The position numbers and the translations under genes are program-made. Below are positions 37,303 to 49,000 of a stretch of DNA of 64,000 nt, in pieces; the stretch's first letter is position 1; each line of letters begins with the position of its first letter. The notes beneath the pieces are model-generated. The model was not told where the DNA came from and did no database searches. It was given only the letters and a program-made list of their open reading frames with translations. The stretch comes from Lithospermum erythrorhizon (lineage: Eukaryota; Streptophyta; Magnoliopsida; Boraginales; Boraginaceae): the NCBI GenBank assembly GCA_019722365.1, contig JADFUC010000511.1:1240001-1304000 (forward strand). Direction: 5' to 3'.

Positions 37303-38257
37303 GACTGGAGTGTCGAAGAAAGATGGGGTGAAATCGAAACAACGTAGCAATTGTTATTGGATACATGTTCGATTATTATAGCATGCATGGATGAAGACAC
37401 AAAAGGTGAGATTCCGTGACGGACACGGATTAGTTGGTCGCACGTTATTGTTAGTTATTGATGTAATTATTCAAAGATCAAAGATAGGTTTGGTGGGTTG
37501 TACTTGTCGCTTAGTGTGTTGGACAACCTCAATTGACAAATTTATGGTATAAGTGCGGAAGGGGGAACCAACCTTTCATAGGGAATCTAGAGTACACAAA
37601 TTTAAGAACATGAAAAAAGCAAAAGAATGACATCGTACTTTGGTAGATTGAAAAACGAAGAAATATATACAAAATAGTAGTAATATTAATCAATTTGTAG
37701 TTCCGTGACTTCATCTAACTAATCTTAATCTCTAAGATCCTTCCCAAGAATTTATTTTACACATACAAATATAGATTTTGTTGATTTGACACTTTTGCAC
37801 ACAACAAGGAGTCATCACCATACTGATTTGTCATTCATTGAGACATATTTACCATCAAGTTCCCAATAAATTTAAGCTCTTACATTATCGTTGAAAGCGA
37901 GACATCCACAATTGATCAAGCTAAATAGTCACGTAATGACTAGATAAAAGAGCAATAGTAAGAGATAATCTCCACATCTCCTTTTTCATAGCTCAAATTT
38001 CGACCACCATGTTATATTTAAGTTGCTATGTACTTCGTATATTAATAAATACATTTGAATAAGCTAAAACTATATATATAGGAGGATGATACATAATTTA
38101 TCTATTTTATTGGGGAAAAAACTTATATATCTTGACGGTACACACTACACACAACCTTATGGTGTAGAGCAAGTGTTTCTATTAAAACATATGATATATG
38201 AGTAGTTTTCTATCAAGGAACTAAGTGATTTATCAACCATCAATGACCTTTCATCTT
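37303..38257. other. Intergenic, nothing recognised
   Basis: AT-rich DNA with no coding similarity. A 'tatcaaccatcaatg' CAA-containing segment just before the tRNA gene fits the upstream CAA motif of plant tRNA genes. Confidence 0.5.
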
Positions 38258-38262
38258 GCGGG

Positions 38263-38305
<43 letters not shown>

Positions 38306-38330
38306 GCGTGTTCGATCCACGCTCACCGCA
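38258..38330 (+). tRNA. tRNA-Phe (GAA), cytosolic type
   Basis: The 73-nt sequence starts gcggggatagctcagttggg and ends ccacgctcaccgca. The 7-bp acceptor stem GCGGGGA pairs with the complementary end, apart from tolerated mismatch, and the discriminator is A. The D-arm carries AGCTCAGTTGGGAGAGC (A box) and the T-arm GTTCGATCC (B box). The anticodon GAA is at 38291-38293. There is no intron and CCA is not encoded, as in nuclear genes. A T-rich stretch (ccctttgttttgtt) lies about 40 bases downstream as a possible Pol III stop. It does not match the plastid trnF sequence. Confidence 0.97.
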
Positions 38331-38590
38331 AAACAGCCCTCTGAAATAGTCATACAAAACAGCAAAAAACCCTTTGTTTTGTTCCAACTCATAACAAAAT
38401 CTCCAACTTTTCTGCCCCCCACATTTCTCTCTTTTCAGTTAACTAAATGATTTCCAACAATAAAATTACCAATATTGATTTTTCCCTTAAATGTATCATA
38501 GCAATATAAAATGTATTGATGATTTACGTTGTGCATGTTCATGCAATGTTTACTTCTTCAACTCAATAAAACATTAATGATCAAGCAAAG

Positions 38591-40552
38591 ATGAGGACAA
38601 GACCCTCAGAATTCCGCACAAGATCAATGAACTCAAGGAGAGACTCCAACATTGTTCTATCGTTAACAATTTGTGGCTTCCTGAGTTTCATTGTATTCTT
38701 TCTGTTCTTGAATAGAAGCGGATCGATAGGTTCTTCTCATAAACCAATTAAGGTATGTTTCAATCCCCCTGTCCATGTGTATGTTAAATAACGTAATAAG
38801 TGGCGGAACCATGATTTAGGACGTGGTAAAATTATGAGTATTTATGTAGCGAAACAAAATTCAAAAGAAAGGTGAATGATAAACGTAGTAATATATGCCT
38901 ATCACTCTTTTCATGTGTATAATATGAGTGCCAGAACCAGAATTTAAAGTGAAAGACATTAATAATCTAGATGGAGCAAAACGAGATTTTAGGGGGGGAG
39001 GCTAAGTTTTGAAAACTGCAACAATGTATTCATATATTATATGACAAAATTCTATGATCAACCATTTATCATGTTGTCCTAACTTATCACAACCATACAG
39101 ATTAATGAAAAAAAACCACTACTCTGGGATAACTTCAATGTTACTGATGAAATGGTGAGCCTCAACTCAATAACAAGGCAATTAAATGATCAAATTAATC
39201 TTGCTAAAGGCTTCATTGTAATAGCACAAGAAAACAATAATATTGAACTTGCGACGGATTTAACTGCTCAGCTCCACATTACACAAGCTCTTTTGTCAGA
39301 CTCCGCAACAAGATCAGATCCATTAACTATGGAGGAAGCAGAACAAGCAATAGGACATATGGGGTTTTTGATATATAAGGCTAATCAGCTTAACTATGAT
39401 ATTGCAACTATGATAGTGAAAATGCAAGAAAATCTTGAAAGTCTCCAACAACAAGTTCATCCTCTCAGTGAAAAGAGCCTAAAACATGGGCAAGTTGCTG
39501 CAGAGGAAATACCCACAAGCCTATACTGTCTTGGCGTGAGGTTGACACAACGATGGTACACAAATCCAAACTATAATAAGAAACAAAAACAGAATGCTAA
39601 GGTTGCAAATAAACTTGAGAATAACAACCTTTATCATTTCTGTGTTTTCTCAGACAATATATTAGCTACTTCAGTTGTTGTCAACTCGACATCTTTGAGT
39701 TCAGATGATCCGGATAGGGTGGTGTTTCACATTGTCACAGATGAAGTTAACTATGCCTCAATGAAGGCTTGGTTTTCGATGAATTTATACCATGGAGTGA
39801 CAATTGAAGTTCAGAAATTTGAGGATTTTAGTTGGCTTGATGCTTCTTATGTTCCTGTCCTACGACAACTTCAAGACTCGGAAACTCAAAATTATTACTT
39901 CTCTGGAAGCAAAGTCGATACAAAAACTCCAATCAAATATAGAAATCCGAAGTATCTCTCAATGCTTAACCATCTAAGGTTCTACATTCCAGAAGTTTTT
40001 CCGAGTCTAAATAAAGTAGTGTTCTTGGATGATGATGTTGTGGTTCAGAAGGACCTATCACCACTGTTTTCTGTTGATTTGAATGGAAATGTCAATGGAG
40101 CTGTTGAGACATGTATGGAGACATTTCATAGATATCACAAGTACTTAAACTACTCCCACCCTTTGATCCGCGGACATTATGATCCAGATGCTTGTGGATG
40201 GGCATTTGGTATGAATGTTTTTGATCTAGTGGAATGGAGAAGGAAAAATGTGACCGGTATATATCATTATTGGCAGGAGAAAAACATTGACAGGACATTG
40301 TGGAAGCTTGGAACTCTGCCTCCTGGATTGTTAACTTTCTATGGTTTGACTCAACCATTGGATCCTAGATGGCATGTTCTTGGATTAGGCTACACAACGG
40401 TTGATTCACTGTTGATTGAAGAAGGGGCTGTGCTTCATTTTAATGGAAATTCAAAGCCATGGCTCAAAATTGGAATGGGGAAATACAGAACTCTTTGGAA
40501 TAGGTACATTGATTATTCACATCCTCAGTTGCAGCAGTGTGATGTTCATTAG
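38591..40552 (+). CDS. GAUT10: Galacturonosyltransferase, GAUT10-like
   Basis: GT8-family Golgi glycosyltransferase of pectin/cell-wall polysaccharide synthesis. Two exons, 38591-38752 and 39101-40552, joined in phase 0, encode 537 aa, the usual length for this clade. A type II membrane anchor lies at about residues 21-41 (NIVLSLTICGFLSFIVFFLF) after a basic N-terminus. The GT8 domain starts near residue 230 (LYHFCVFSDNILATSVVVNS). The metal-binding DxD motif is in VVFLDDDVVVQKDL (about 360-371). Further hallmarks are NGAVETCMETFHRYHKYLNY, DPDACGWAFGMNVFDL, WKLGTLPPGLLTFYGLT and HFNGNSKPW. Similarity to Arabidopsis GAUT10 runs end to end. No defects were seen. Confidence 0.95.
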
Positions 40553-41890
40553 CCAGATGTCTACATGTTTTTTTTCTGTAGTCATCCAAGAAATATGAAG
40601 TTGAGATAAATATTTTGCAGAAGTATTATTGAAATAAATGGCAAGTGAAAAGTATACTGCATTATCTCTTCTGATGTATTGTTTAGGTTTATGATTTTGG
40701 TGATAATGATCAGGATTGTATTTATTTATTTTCTTCCAGAAATACCTAGCAGAAATGAGCCCCCATGCGATATTAGTACAACTTAATAAACAGCCTCACG
40801 TTAGATTTGGGACTTCTAAATCACTTCCCGAGCTTCAAAGAATCAATAAAAACGATAAATTTAAGTGGCGGAAATAAAATGTATTACAAGAATTTTATAC
40901 AGTTCCCCTCAATGCGTGAAGGTACGCCCCATTGGCCACAGATAATCCACTAATAAACCGTAAGATCCCCATAACCCTACCACTACTTGAGAGATCTACG
41001 CTGGTGATTTTCTCTTATATACCTAAAAATCTCAACCACAAAGCCTATTAAGAACTAAAGAACCCCCCTAAGTTCTTCTTTCAAGAACAAGTAACTATGT
41101 TCTCTAACAATATTAAAAGACCTAATATTATTCTAAGGACGATTATTCTCTATTCTAGTATTTGTATTATAAATAAAACTCATGTAAACATCCTATATTT
41201 ATAAAGCAAAGAGGTATAACCCAGTTGTGACTCAAATTAGGAAAGAATCGAGCCAAACCGCCTTAAATTAGGTCTTCTTTAGACAGCATCGTGACCCCAT
41301 CGCGACTAACACTCACTCGCTGAGGTCACGACAGAAAGTGCCTCCGCAAATACAACTCACCATCGTGACCCCCATCGTGACCACCACTCACGATGGAGGT
41401 CACGACAGTGACAAAAAATTCTTCACTTTTCAACAATCTCCCACTTGAAGATATTTTCGGATCACCATCTTCAAAACACCATTCTCAGCTGTTCTCTCTC
41501 GAGTTCATCATCCACGATCCTCACCGGGTTTCGATCCCAACTTCAAGACCTTCTTTCCAATCCTTAACATCCCCGAATGACACCAACTTGATCATCAAGA
41601 GAATCTAGAATAGTCCTACCTCTACTCCGCTGACTTTTCCCCTCTATCTCGTATTAAATCAACACGCTCTATCTTTGCCTTCGATCTTTCAACCCAAATA
41701 TCTTGAAAACCTCCAAGTTTGATTGGTCATCAATGAATTTCTCTCTTCTACCTTCCCATTCCACGTCGACGACTTCCCTTGATCTAATCTGCTATCAATT
41801 TATGTTTGATCAAACATCTTTCAGCTAGCAAAGAATCAAGAGGTCAAATACCTCTCACCGCGACTTCAACACGCCACTAACTCCGATGAT

Positions 41891-42274
41891 TCATGCAACA
41901 CGTAACCGGCTGCATCCTTCCCCTCGTAGTTCCTTCAAATTTAACTCATCACCAAAATCCGGTAAGTCATATCTCCGGGTCAGCTTGGGGGTATCTTTTC
42001 CGACCTTGAATGCATCTTCATTTGCACAACTCGACTCTCGAGAACCTCTTAGCACATCCGTAATGTGAATTTCACCAACGACAATCCTTTCTATCTTCAG
42101 AAACCCCACGCCGAATCTCACCTCGCTTTCTCTCGCACTCCGCATCCTCTCTTTAACCTCTTCTCGAACCACACCAAGTATGCACCGACTTCTTTTGCTA
42201 TTACCATTGCCTCCCCGAACAACCTTCCAAATACCATCTTCGAAAGTAGTTCGATAACCATCACCATCCACCAC
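41891..42274 (-). pseudogene. Copia pre-integrase segment remnant
   Basis: A 127-codon minus-strand frame contains DGYRTTFEDGIWKVVRGG, similar to the GAG-pre-integrase region between protease and integrase in copia polyproteins (the usual pattern is ...GYKYTxxDGxxKVxKG...). The rest of the frame is not recognisable and the integrase core was not found. Confidence 0.45.
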
Positions 42275-42449
42275 TCACCCAATTAAACTATTCCCCTAAT
42301 TTCGAACATACCTCACATTTGTCAATTTCAGTAAAGAACCATCTCGATAACTTCGATTCACATCTCCCATACCTACCATATCCAACTATTCACCATCAAA
42401 GAAGATGAATGCCTCCCATAATTCCTTAAACATAATTCACCATTACATC

Positions 42450-43300
42450 TCTCTCTCATGGCATAAAAAGAAGCCCAGACCCACTATCCAGAATCAACGG
42501 AAGCATTCACAGATAAACCAAAGCGCCGAATAATCGCCAACACAACACATGAGCATCACCGTTAGCTAAAAGGTTTCATGGGACCTGCCTTACCACAACC
42601 CCAAGACACAAGATCATAATTACTTGCCTCTATTCTCAGGATCTCCACTATTTCCAAACATCTGCCTCGCTCTTCCTCTTCCTCCTACACCTCCTAATTT
42701 GTAGTCCCTTACAGACTCTACCAGCACGGTTACGCACTCCCTCGATGATACGCCTCTACAACCACCTTAAGTTCAACCTCATAGTACTTACAAATTACTA
42801 ACCGCCGCCTCCTTCATCGCTCCCAACTTTCGTGTAACGGCTAACAAAATCGTCCTGTATCTCATCATCAACATTAACACTACCGCCGATATTGATTAAT
42901 AATGCCATTGGAATCATTAAGGTGTCTCGCTTATGGGTGTACTTTCCGACATCTTAAGGTGAAACAGCTTTTTTTCATGAGAAGACTTATTATTTGGAGA
43001 AGGTTTCTATATTGCATCTGTGACAGTTTCATCGCCCCCTTTCAGGTGGTCTCTGAAGAATCATTGCCCTTGACAAACAAGGGTCCGATCACACCCAAGC
43101 ACTGGCCCTGGCCCAATTCCATCACCCATCCTCATCCATCTTCTCGTGATTCTCCCCAATGGCTGTCTCACCTTCTCCGCATGTGTGATAACCTCCATAC
43201 ACATCTTCCAATGTGGAAAATCGACCATCGAATTTCTGGCTAAAGATGTGTCACAATTCCTTCTGCTTTTCCAACCATTGATTCTTAAACTCACAACCAA
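42450..43300 (-). pseudogene. Copia gag remnant of the second element
   Basis: On the minus strand, in shifting frames, short pieces resemble plant copia gag: a 'THKRDTL..' segment, 'INIGGSVNVDDEIQ' near 42.87 kb, a 'KLGAMKEA' segment, and a zinc-knuckle-like WGCGKAGPMK near 42.58-42.61 kb. Frames are broken throughout, so no protein is made. Confidence 0.5.
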
Positions 43301-43874
43301 GCTCAAGTAATTGTTAGGATTTAAGACCCCTAAATCCTTCCGAGTTTCAAGCAATCAATAAAACGATAGAAATTTATGGCGGAAATGCACACAAAGAATT
43401 TTATATACGTGTTCTCCTCAACGTAAAAATTGCATTCCTCGTTGCCGTTAATCCACTAATAAACCGTAAGATCGCATGTGTTCGCACTAATTGGGCCTAT
43501 ATAATCTATGTCGAGTATTTTCTCTTATATACCGAAAATTTCAACCACAAAGCCTATCGCTAACCAAGATAAACTCTAAGCTTCTTCAACAACAAAATTG
43601 ATGCTCTTCAATAATATTAAAGACCTAATATTATTATAGGATTTATTATTCTACTCTAGTATTTGTATGATAAATAAAACCCTGTAAACATCTTATATTT
43701 ATACAACTCACCATCACACTCCCATCGCGACCAACACTACTCATGCATGTCACTGCACAGTAAGTGCCTCCAAGAACAGTTAATTTCCACTATTCAGGAC
43801 TCTATCGTGACCACCACTCATTTATGCGAGGCCTCATTTACAGTGACCAAAAAATTCCTTCGCCTCTTTCAACA

Positions 43875-44210
43875 TGTCACGAGAGGCTGTCACTTAAACA
43901 GTGAAATCTGGTCACCACATGGCTGGTCTATATCTTAATAAAAGAAGTACAATTATACCAGGAACTGGATAATCACGAGCCATTTGGAATCAGTTAGAAA
44001 AGAATTATTTTCAAATGACTTTAACAACCTTTAACAACCTTTACAAGTGAGATAAACTGTGGATATAGGGATATAAGATGGAGATTTTCATATCTTCACA
44101 AGACTTCTTATTGGTTGACAAATATGACTTCAAATATGACAACCACAAATCAGATTCTTGAAATTCTGACCATCCATCTTATTGGTTTTGTCTTGTACAA
44201 GACCTCTCTC
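43875..44210 (+). promoter_or_regulatory. LHCB3 upstream region
   Basis: Lies between the copia element and the TATA box. It contains CCAAT complements (attggt at about 44109 and 44180) and gataa-type strings at about 44050 and 44078, the kinds of element found in light-regulated antenna promoters. Individual function cannot be shown from sequence. Confidence 0.35.
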
Positions 44211-44218
44211 TATATAAA
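44211..44218 (+). promoter_or_regulatory. TATA box of LHCB3
   Basis: The string tatataaa lies 51 bases upstream of the start codon and is a strong TATA match with a short leader, typical of LHC genes. Confidence 0.75.
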
Positions 44219-44268
44219 CACTTATTGAACAGACACTAGTCAATCTTAATCTACCAGAAGAAAAGGAA

Positions 44269-45254
44269 ATGGCATCCATGGCAGCAACTGCAAGCTCCAG
44301 CACTGTTGTTAGAGCCACACCCTTCTTGGGTCAATCCAAGAATGCTAGTTCACTTAAGGATGTTGTCTCCATGGGCCCTGGAAAATTCACCATGGTAAAA
44401 ATTCCCTTTCATATCTAAACCTTTTCTTTATTGTTTTAGGTATTTTCTTGTTTTTAGGCATTTTGTTACTAAATTTTTGTATCATTTCTTTAACAGAGTA
44501 ATGACTTATGGTATGGACCAGACCGTGTAAAATACCTTGGACCCTTTTCAGCACAGACTCCTTCATACCTGACTGGAGAATTTCCAGGTGACTATGGATG
44601 GGATACTGCTGGCTTATCTGCTGATCCCGAAGCCTTCGCGAAGAACAGAGCTCTTGAGGTGTGTATCCTAAATTTATCATGACCAATAATGATGAGATCT
44701 CGTAATGATTTTGCATATAGGTAATGACTGCTTAAACCACTTCTTTTACAGGTGATCCATGGAAGATGGGCAATGCTTGGAGCATTAGGATGCATAACCC
44801 CTGAAGTGCTTGAAAAATGGGTAAAAGTAGACTTCAAAGAGCCAGTTTGGTTCAAGGCTGGAGCACAAATTTTCTCTGAAGGTGGACTTGACTACCTAGG
44901 CAACCCAAACCTTGTCCACGCTCAAAGCATCCTCGCAGTCCTCGGATTCCAAGTTGTTCTCATGGGACTTGTTGAAGGCTTTAGAATCAATGGCCTACCT
45001 GGAGTTGGAGAAGGAAACAATCTCTACCCCGGTGGCCAATATCAATCTCTTGGTCTAATGACGATCCTGTCACCTTCGCTGAGCTTAAGGTGAAGGAAAT
45101 CAAGAATGGAAGGCTGGCTATGTTCTCCATGTTTGGTTTCTTTGTTCGCTTATTTAAGCAGGCAAAGGTCCTGGAGAACTCCTTGACTTACCCTTGATAA
45201 CCTGTTGCTAACAATGCTTGGGTCTATGCCACCAAATTTGTGCCTGGATCATAG
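44269..45254 (+). CDS. LHCB3: LHCII type III chlorophyll a/b-binding protein, 3' coding part damaged
   Basis: Thylakoid antenna protein of photosystem II, imported by a transit peptide. Exons: 44269-44394, 44497-44658, 44752-45254. The N-terminus [20 protein letters not shown] and the short mature start before [17 protein letters not shown], lacking the phosphorylatable Thr of LHCB1/2, indicate type III. Helix B has the [16 protein letters not shown] pigment motif, and the middle helix follows [19 protein letters not shown]. Up to LYPGGQY the frame is perfect. After about 45039 it is lost: remnants of [20 protein letters not shown] and SMFGFF are readable only in another frame, the FVQAIVTGKGPLENL region is scrambled at about 45144-45190, and the last residues [14 protein letters not shown] and the stop at 45252 are intact. 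Damage confined to about 150 bp suggests consensus error and not old decay. Confidence 0.88.
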
Positions 45255-46050
45255 TTTTTAACAAAGATTAATGTAGTACTGTCTGAAATCTGAATGAATG
45301 AATATTGGAAACAATTGATTACTTCCTTGACCATCTTGACAACCATGCCACAACTTCCCACTTCCATTTTCATGTATTTTTTATCTTCCAATTGCATAAA
45401 TATAATTATTACAACACAACTTAAGCTATGCCATGAGTAGAGAGTAAGCAAATTAAGAGTTATCAGTTTAATCTCAGAACAAGAAACAAAGAAGACCCAA
45501 GTCTGATCAGATTATTTCAACCTCATCATACTCCACTGAGAACAGATACTCATATCTGTACATATATTAGTTGATGAACAATTAAACCGAAAACTGAGTT
45601 AATCGGGTTTAAATTTTATAAATAGGTAATAATGAGAAACAAATATCTTCAGTCTTGTACAAGCCGAGCTCTATTTTACCCATCTACATGTAAAAAGGGG
45701 ATTCAGTCTATATTTACATTACAAATCTGCCATAGTTGAAGGGATCAGTGAGATGCAAGTATGCAACAACACCAATTTGATGTTTCACCAACTCCTCACT
45801 CACCACAGATGAAAAACTGCCACACATACTGATATACACATCCTAACTCCTATTTTTTGCCGAATCATTCTGCCCCTTCGAGGCTCATTAACAAAATTGC
45901 TTGGTTTCACATCATCTGAGCTATCAACGAAGAGGGAAGAGGGTCGGCATTAGTTCAACAACATCTCAACTTCCAACTAATCCAGCTCGGCAACTTAAGG
46001 GAATGTTGGATGTAACCAACTGTTGCTGCACTTTTCCTGTTCCATATGCC
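45255..46050. other. Converging 3' regions of LHCB3 and myosin
   Basis: Contains the LHCB3 3' UTR (from 45255) and, on the opposite strand, the likely myosin 3' UTR. No other gene was seen. Confidence 0.5.
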
Positions 46051-49000
46051 TTAAACCTCATTAAAACAAGTGCCAAATCCTTTTCTCCTCTTTCCCCACC
46101 ATTTGCGACTCTTTTCTCCTTCCGAGTGTCCAAGTTTATGAAGTCTTGCCCTTAGGTCTTTTAGACGAACCTTGTAATCTTTCTTCCATGCCTCAAACCG
46201 GTGCTTCAGTTTCCCAAATTCCTCTGCAGGATTAGCAGATATTGGCTGCCCTGTTTTAGCCTTTATGATTGAGTTGGCTTCATCATCAAAGGCTTGCTTT
46301 CTTTGCTCAAATTCCTTGATAAGCTGAGTAAGGCCACCGTTGGTTTCTCGACTTGTTGCAACATCTAAACCATTGTCAGCATCTTTTATTGGAGAGCTTC
46401 CACCAGGAGTGTGAACTCCCATTGATGTGACCTCGGAATCATAATAGCCAGGTGAAGGTGAAGAACCATGAGTCCTCCCAGGTTGACCAGAGGCAATGTC
46501 AGCCCCAAGGCTCTCCTTCGCTGCAGCCAAACCCATCTGCAGCAAAATCAACAGGTAGAAATGTACAATCATTTAAGTATGGCAATATTAAAACGTATCA
46601 GAAAACATTTTTTCCCAGTTTTAAACATACTGAAACAGTGACCTGCAATTATCTGCAGCAAGAACCAGAGGTAATAACATTACCTGCAAAGAAGCCATCT
46701 GCTTTTGCCAAATATCATCCACTGATCTCATCTTAGCTTCATATTCAGACCACCGAGTCTCAAATTGTAGGACTTGATCTCTTAGTTCGGCATTTTCCAT
46801 CTCCTTCTGGCTAAGGGTGGCTTCTGCATTGAAAATCTGCGTCTGCAACTCTTCAAGTATTGATGGAAGCATCTCTTGTTGTAATTCCTGCAAGATGTGA
46901 GAAAGTGACGTGCAACCTTATTACCCTAATATCCCTAGAAGAGACTTAAAAGTGTTCAATAAGGGAACGAGACTGGTTGAGCAGACAAAGGTAGTACCAT
47001 AGTTAGAAACACAGATGAAATAAAGTTATGCTTACATGGACATATAAACTTTATTGTTAGGCTCACAGATTATAAAAATTATGAACATGTATCAGTACTA
47101 GAAAACATGGCAGCCAATACATGAACCTCCAATTCAAAGAAATCTGAGGTATAACACGGAAAGTTATCATTTTGGGGAAGATCAGAGACAGAGAGATGCT
47201 GTATTCTGCAAGGCAGTTCATATTCAGTTTCTGCGAACAATTAGCAGAGCCAGGACAGTCCTGTTTTATCTTTTATTTTTTGAACCCGATACCGAATAGG
47301 TCTTCTAAAAATATGGCCCAACAGGTACGATTCGTCGTGGACCAATCGATTAGCCAGTTCACGGTTTGTTTGCACAACCTTACTTTCAATCACATTGGAT
47401 ACAATCACCTTATTAATGACTGTTCTCAAAACACGAATTACCTTCACTTCTGATATTTTAATGCCAGTCCTTTCAATAGTATGAACTGAATTTCTTGAAC
47501 TCTGCAAGTGCCTATAATGCGTTCGTGCCAGCCAGCTTCGTATACCTGGAAGAAGTTGACATTATAACATCGAAACTGAATCCACATAAATGAAATAAGA
47601 CTGTCTTACCAGATTGTATTTGAACAACAGCCTTCAGCTGCACATCGGGTTTACTACGAGCATCCTTCTCTTTCATCTTTAGCAAAGCACTGTATTGTTT
47701 TCTATCTGTTTCACCACGAATAACTGCAAAAGAAAAGTGCCAGTGAATGTATGTAAGTTAATGGAGAATATCTTTGATAAATTCAATAGTAGAGGAGTTT
47801 CACTATAGATATTCCTAGGATTAGCATCTATGAAGATAAGAAATAGAGCATAGCCACTATTGCACTATTGAATTTTGGAAGAAAGAAAATAAAATTTCAC
47901 TTAATGAATGGTATTCGCTACTTCGTAGGAAATAGATATCTATATGAAAATTAATGTGTTGGAAGAAGTAATATCACAAACAAACTTGTCGTAAATGATT
48001 GCAGTGTCAATACGCATTCCTTGAGCTCGTGGAAATTCTGACAAGCCCGATGAGCATGAAAGTTCTTCTGCACATCAATAGAGCGTTGTAGAAACTGTTT
48101 CCTCATTTTTTCCAGTATATCGATCTGTGAGATATGAAGATGGATGATAAATCAGACTAATATCCCGATAATTATGTTTCAAAACCAAAGTATGTGAGAC
48201 CTTTTTATTGACTACATTACTCTTCCATTACATTGTAGTAGAATGCTTTTCCATGACTTATAGTTGATCAATTTTGTTTGCAACCGGAAGTACCATACCC
48301 ACCAGGTCACCAGGTTTTATTCTACCAACTGTGATTGGGTTCTCTCAATACATATAAAGAAACTATAGGGTTGAATATGTTACCAAAAGGGTGGCTTAAT
48401 AAAGTTTTGCCACAGGTAACATTTCATAATCTCCTTTGGTACAACTAGTAGTAACATCATATCATCTCATTCCATATAAATTGAGAGATGCAGAGGCAAA
48501 CCATCAGGAAGAAATATATTTTTATAATCAAGACACCAATACTCTATTAGAGAGTAGAGAGACAGCACTTGAGCAGAAAAATGCACATGAGAACATGAGC
48601 ACCAAAAGAATACATACACACCTGGTAGGCACGGAAGTATAACTTTTTATACCCAACTTGGTACATTTCAGGAAGTATATCAAATTTCTGTAGAATGGCG
48701 ACTGATGTGCTCAAAGGATCTTGACATGAGAAGTCCTCGGGAAGTAGAAATCCATACCTGAAATGCAGGGAATCTGTCTGCATAAATGGAAATGATAAAT
48801 AATTGAAATGAAAATATCACAAGGGCGACGGATTCACCTTCTTGTGAACTCTTGATGTGTTAGTCTAGTAGGATATCCGGATCTTGCTATCTTAACCACC
48901 TCTAGAAGCCCACAGCTTCTAAGCTGCTCAAGGACAGTTTCATTCTCATACAGTCCTGGAACCTTCTTACCATTGGGTTTTATGCAACGAATGAAATGAG

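Larger units (their letters stand above)
40799..43874 (-). mobile_element. Degraded Ty1/copia element lacking RT
   Basis: Two related LTRs lie at 40799-41435 and 43312-43874, each running (on +) from a gttag(g)att-type end to ...ttcaaca. Next to the left LTR, the minus strand reads caagtgggagattgttg, a classic copia polypurine tract with LTR start. Next to the right LTR is a decayed primer-binding site (acttgagcttggtt). The element is therefore on the minus strand. The 1.9 kb internal region retains gag and protease/pre-integrase traces but no reverse transcriptase that I can find. Flanking 5-mers (cctca and tgtca) share only their last three bases, so the target duplication is not preserved exactly. 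Confidence 0.82.

Noticed and set aside
38258..38330. Plastid-derived tRNA insertion
   Set aside because: Acceptor stem, D-arm and T-arm match the cytosolic tRNA-Phe, not plastid trnF, and no plastid flanks are present.
41393..42286. + strand frames in the 41-42 kb element
   Set aside because: The PPT, PBS and protein traces all show the element to be on the minus strand; the + frames reflect its C/T-rich complement.
47241..47507. 88-codon minus-strand frame in the myosin IQ region
   Set aside because: Its first part is exon 47545-47442; the remainder is intron read-through.
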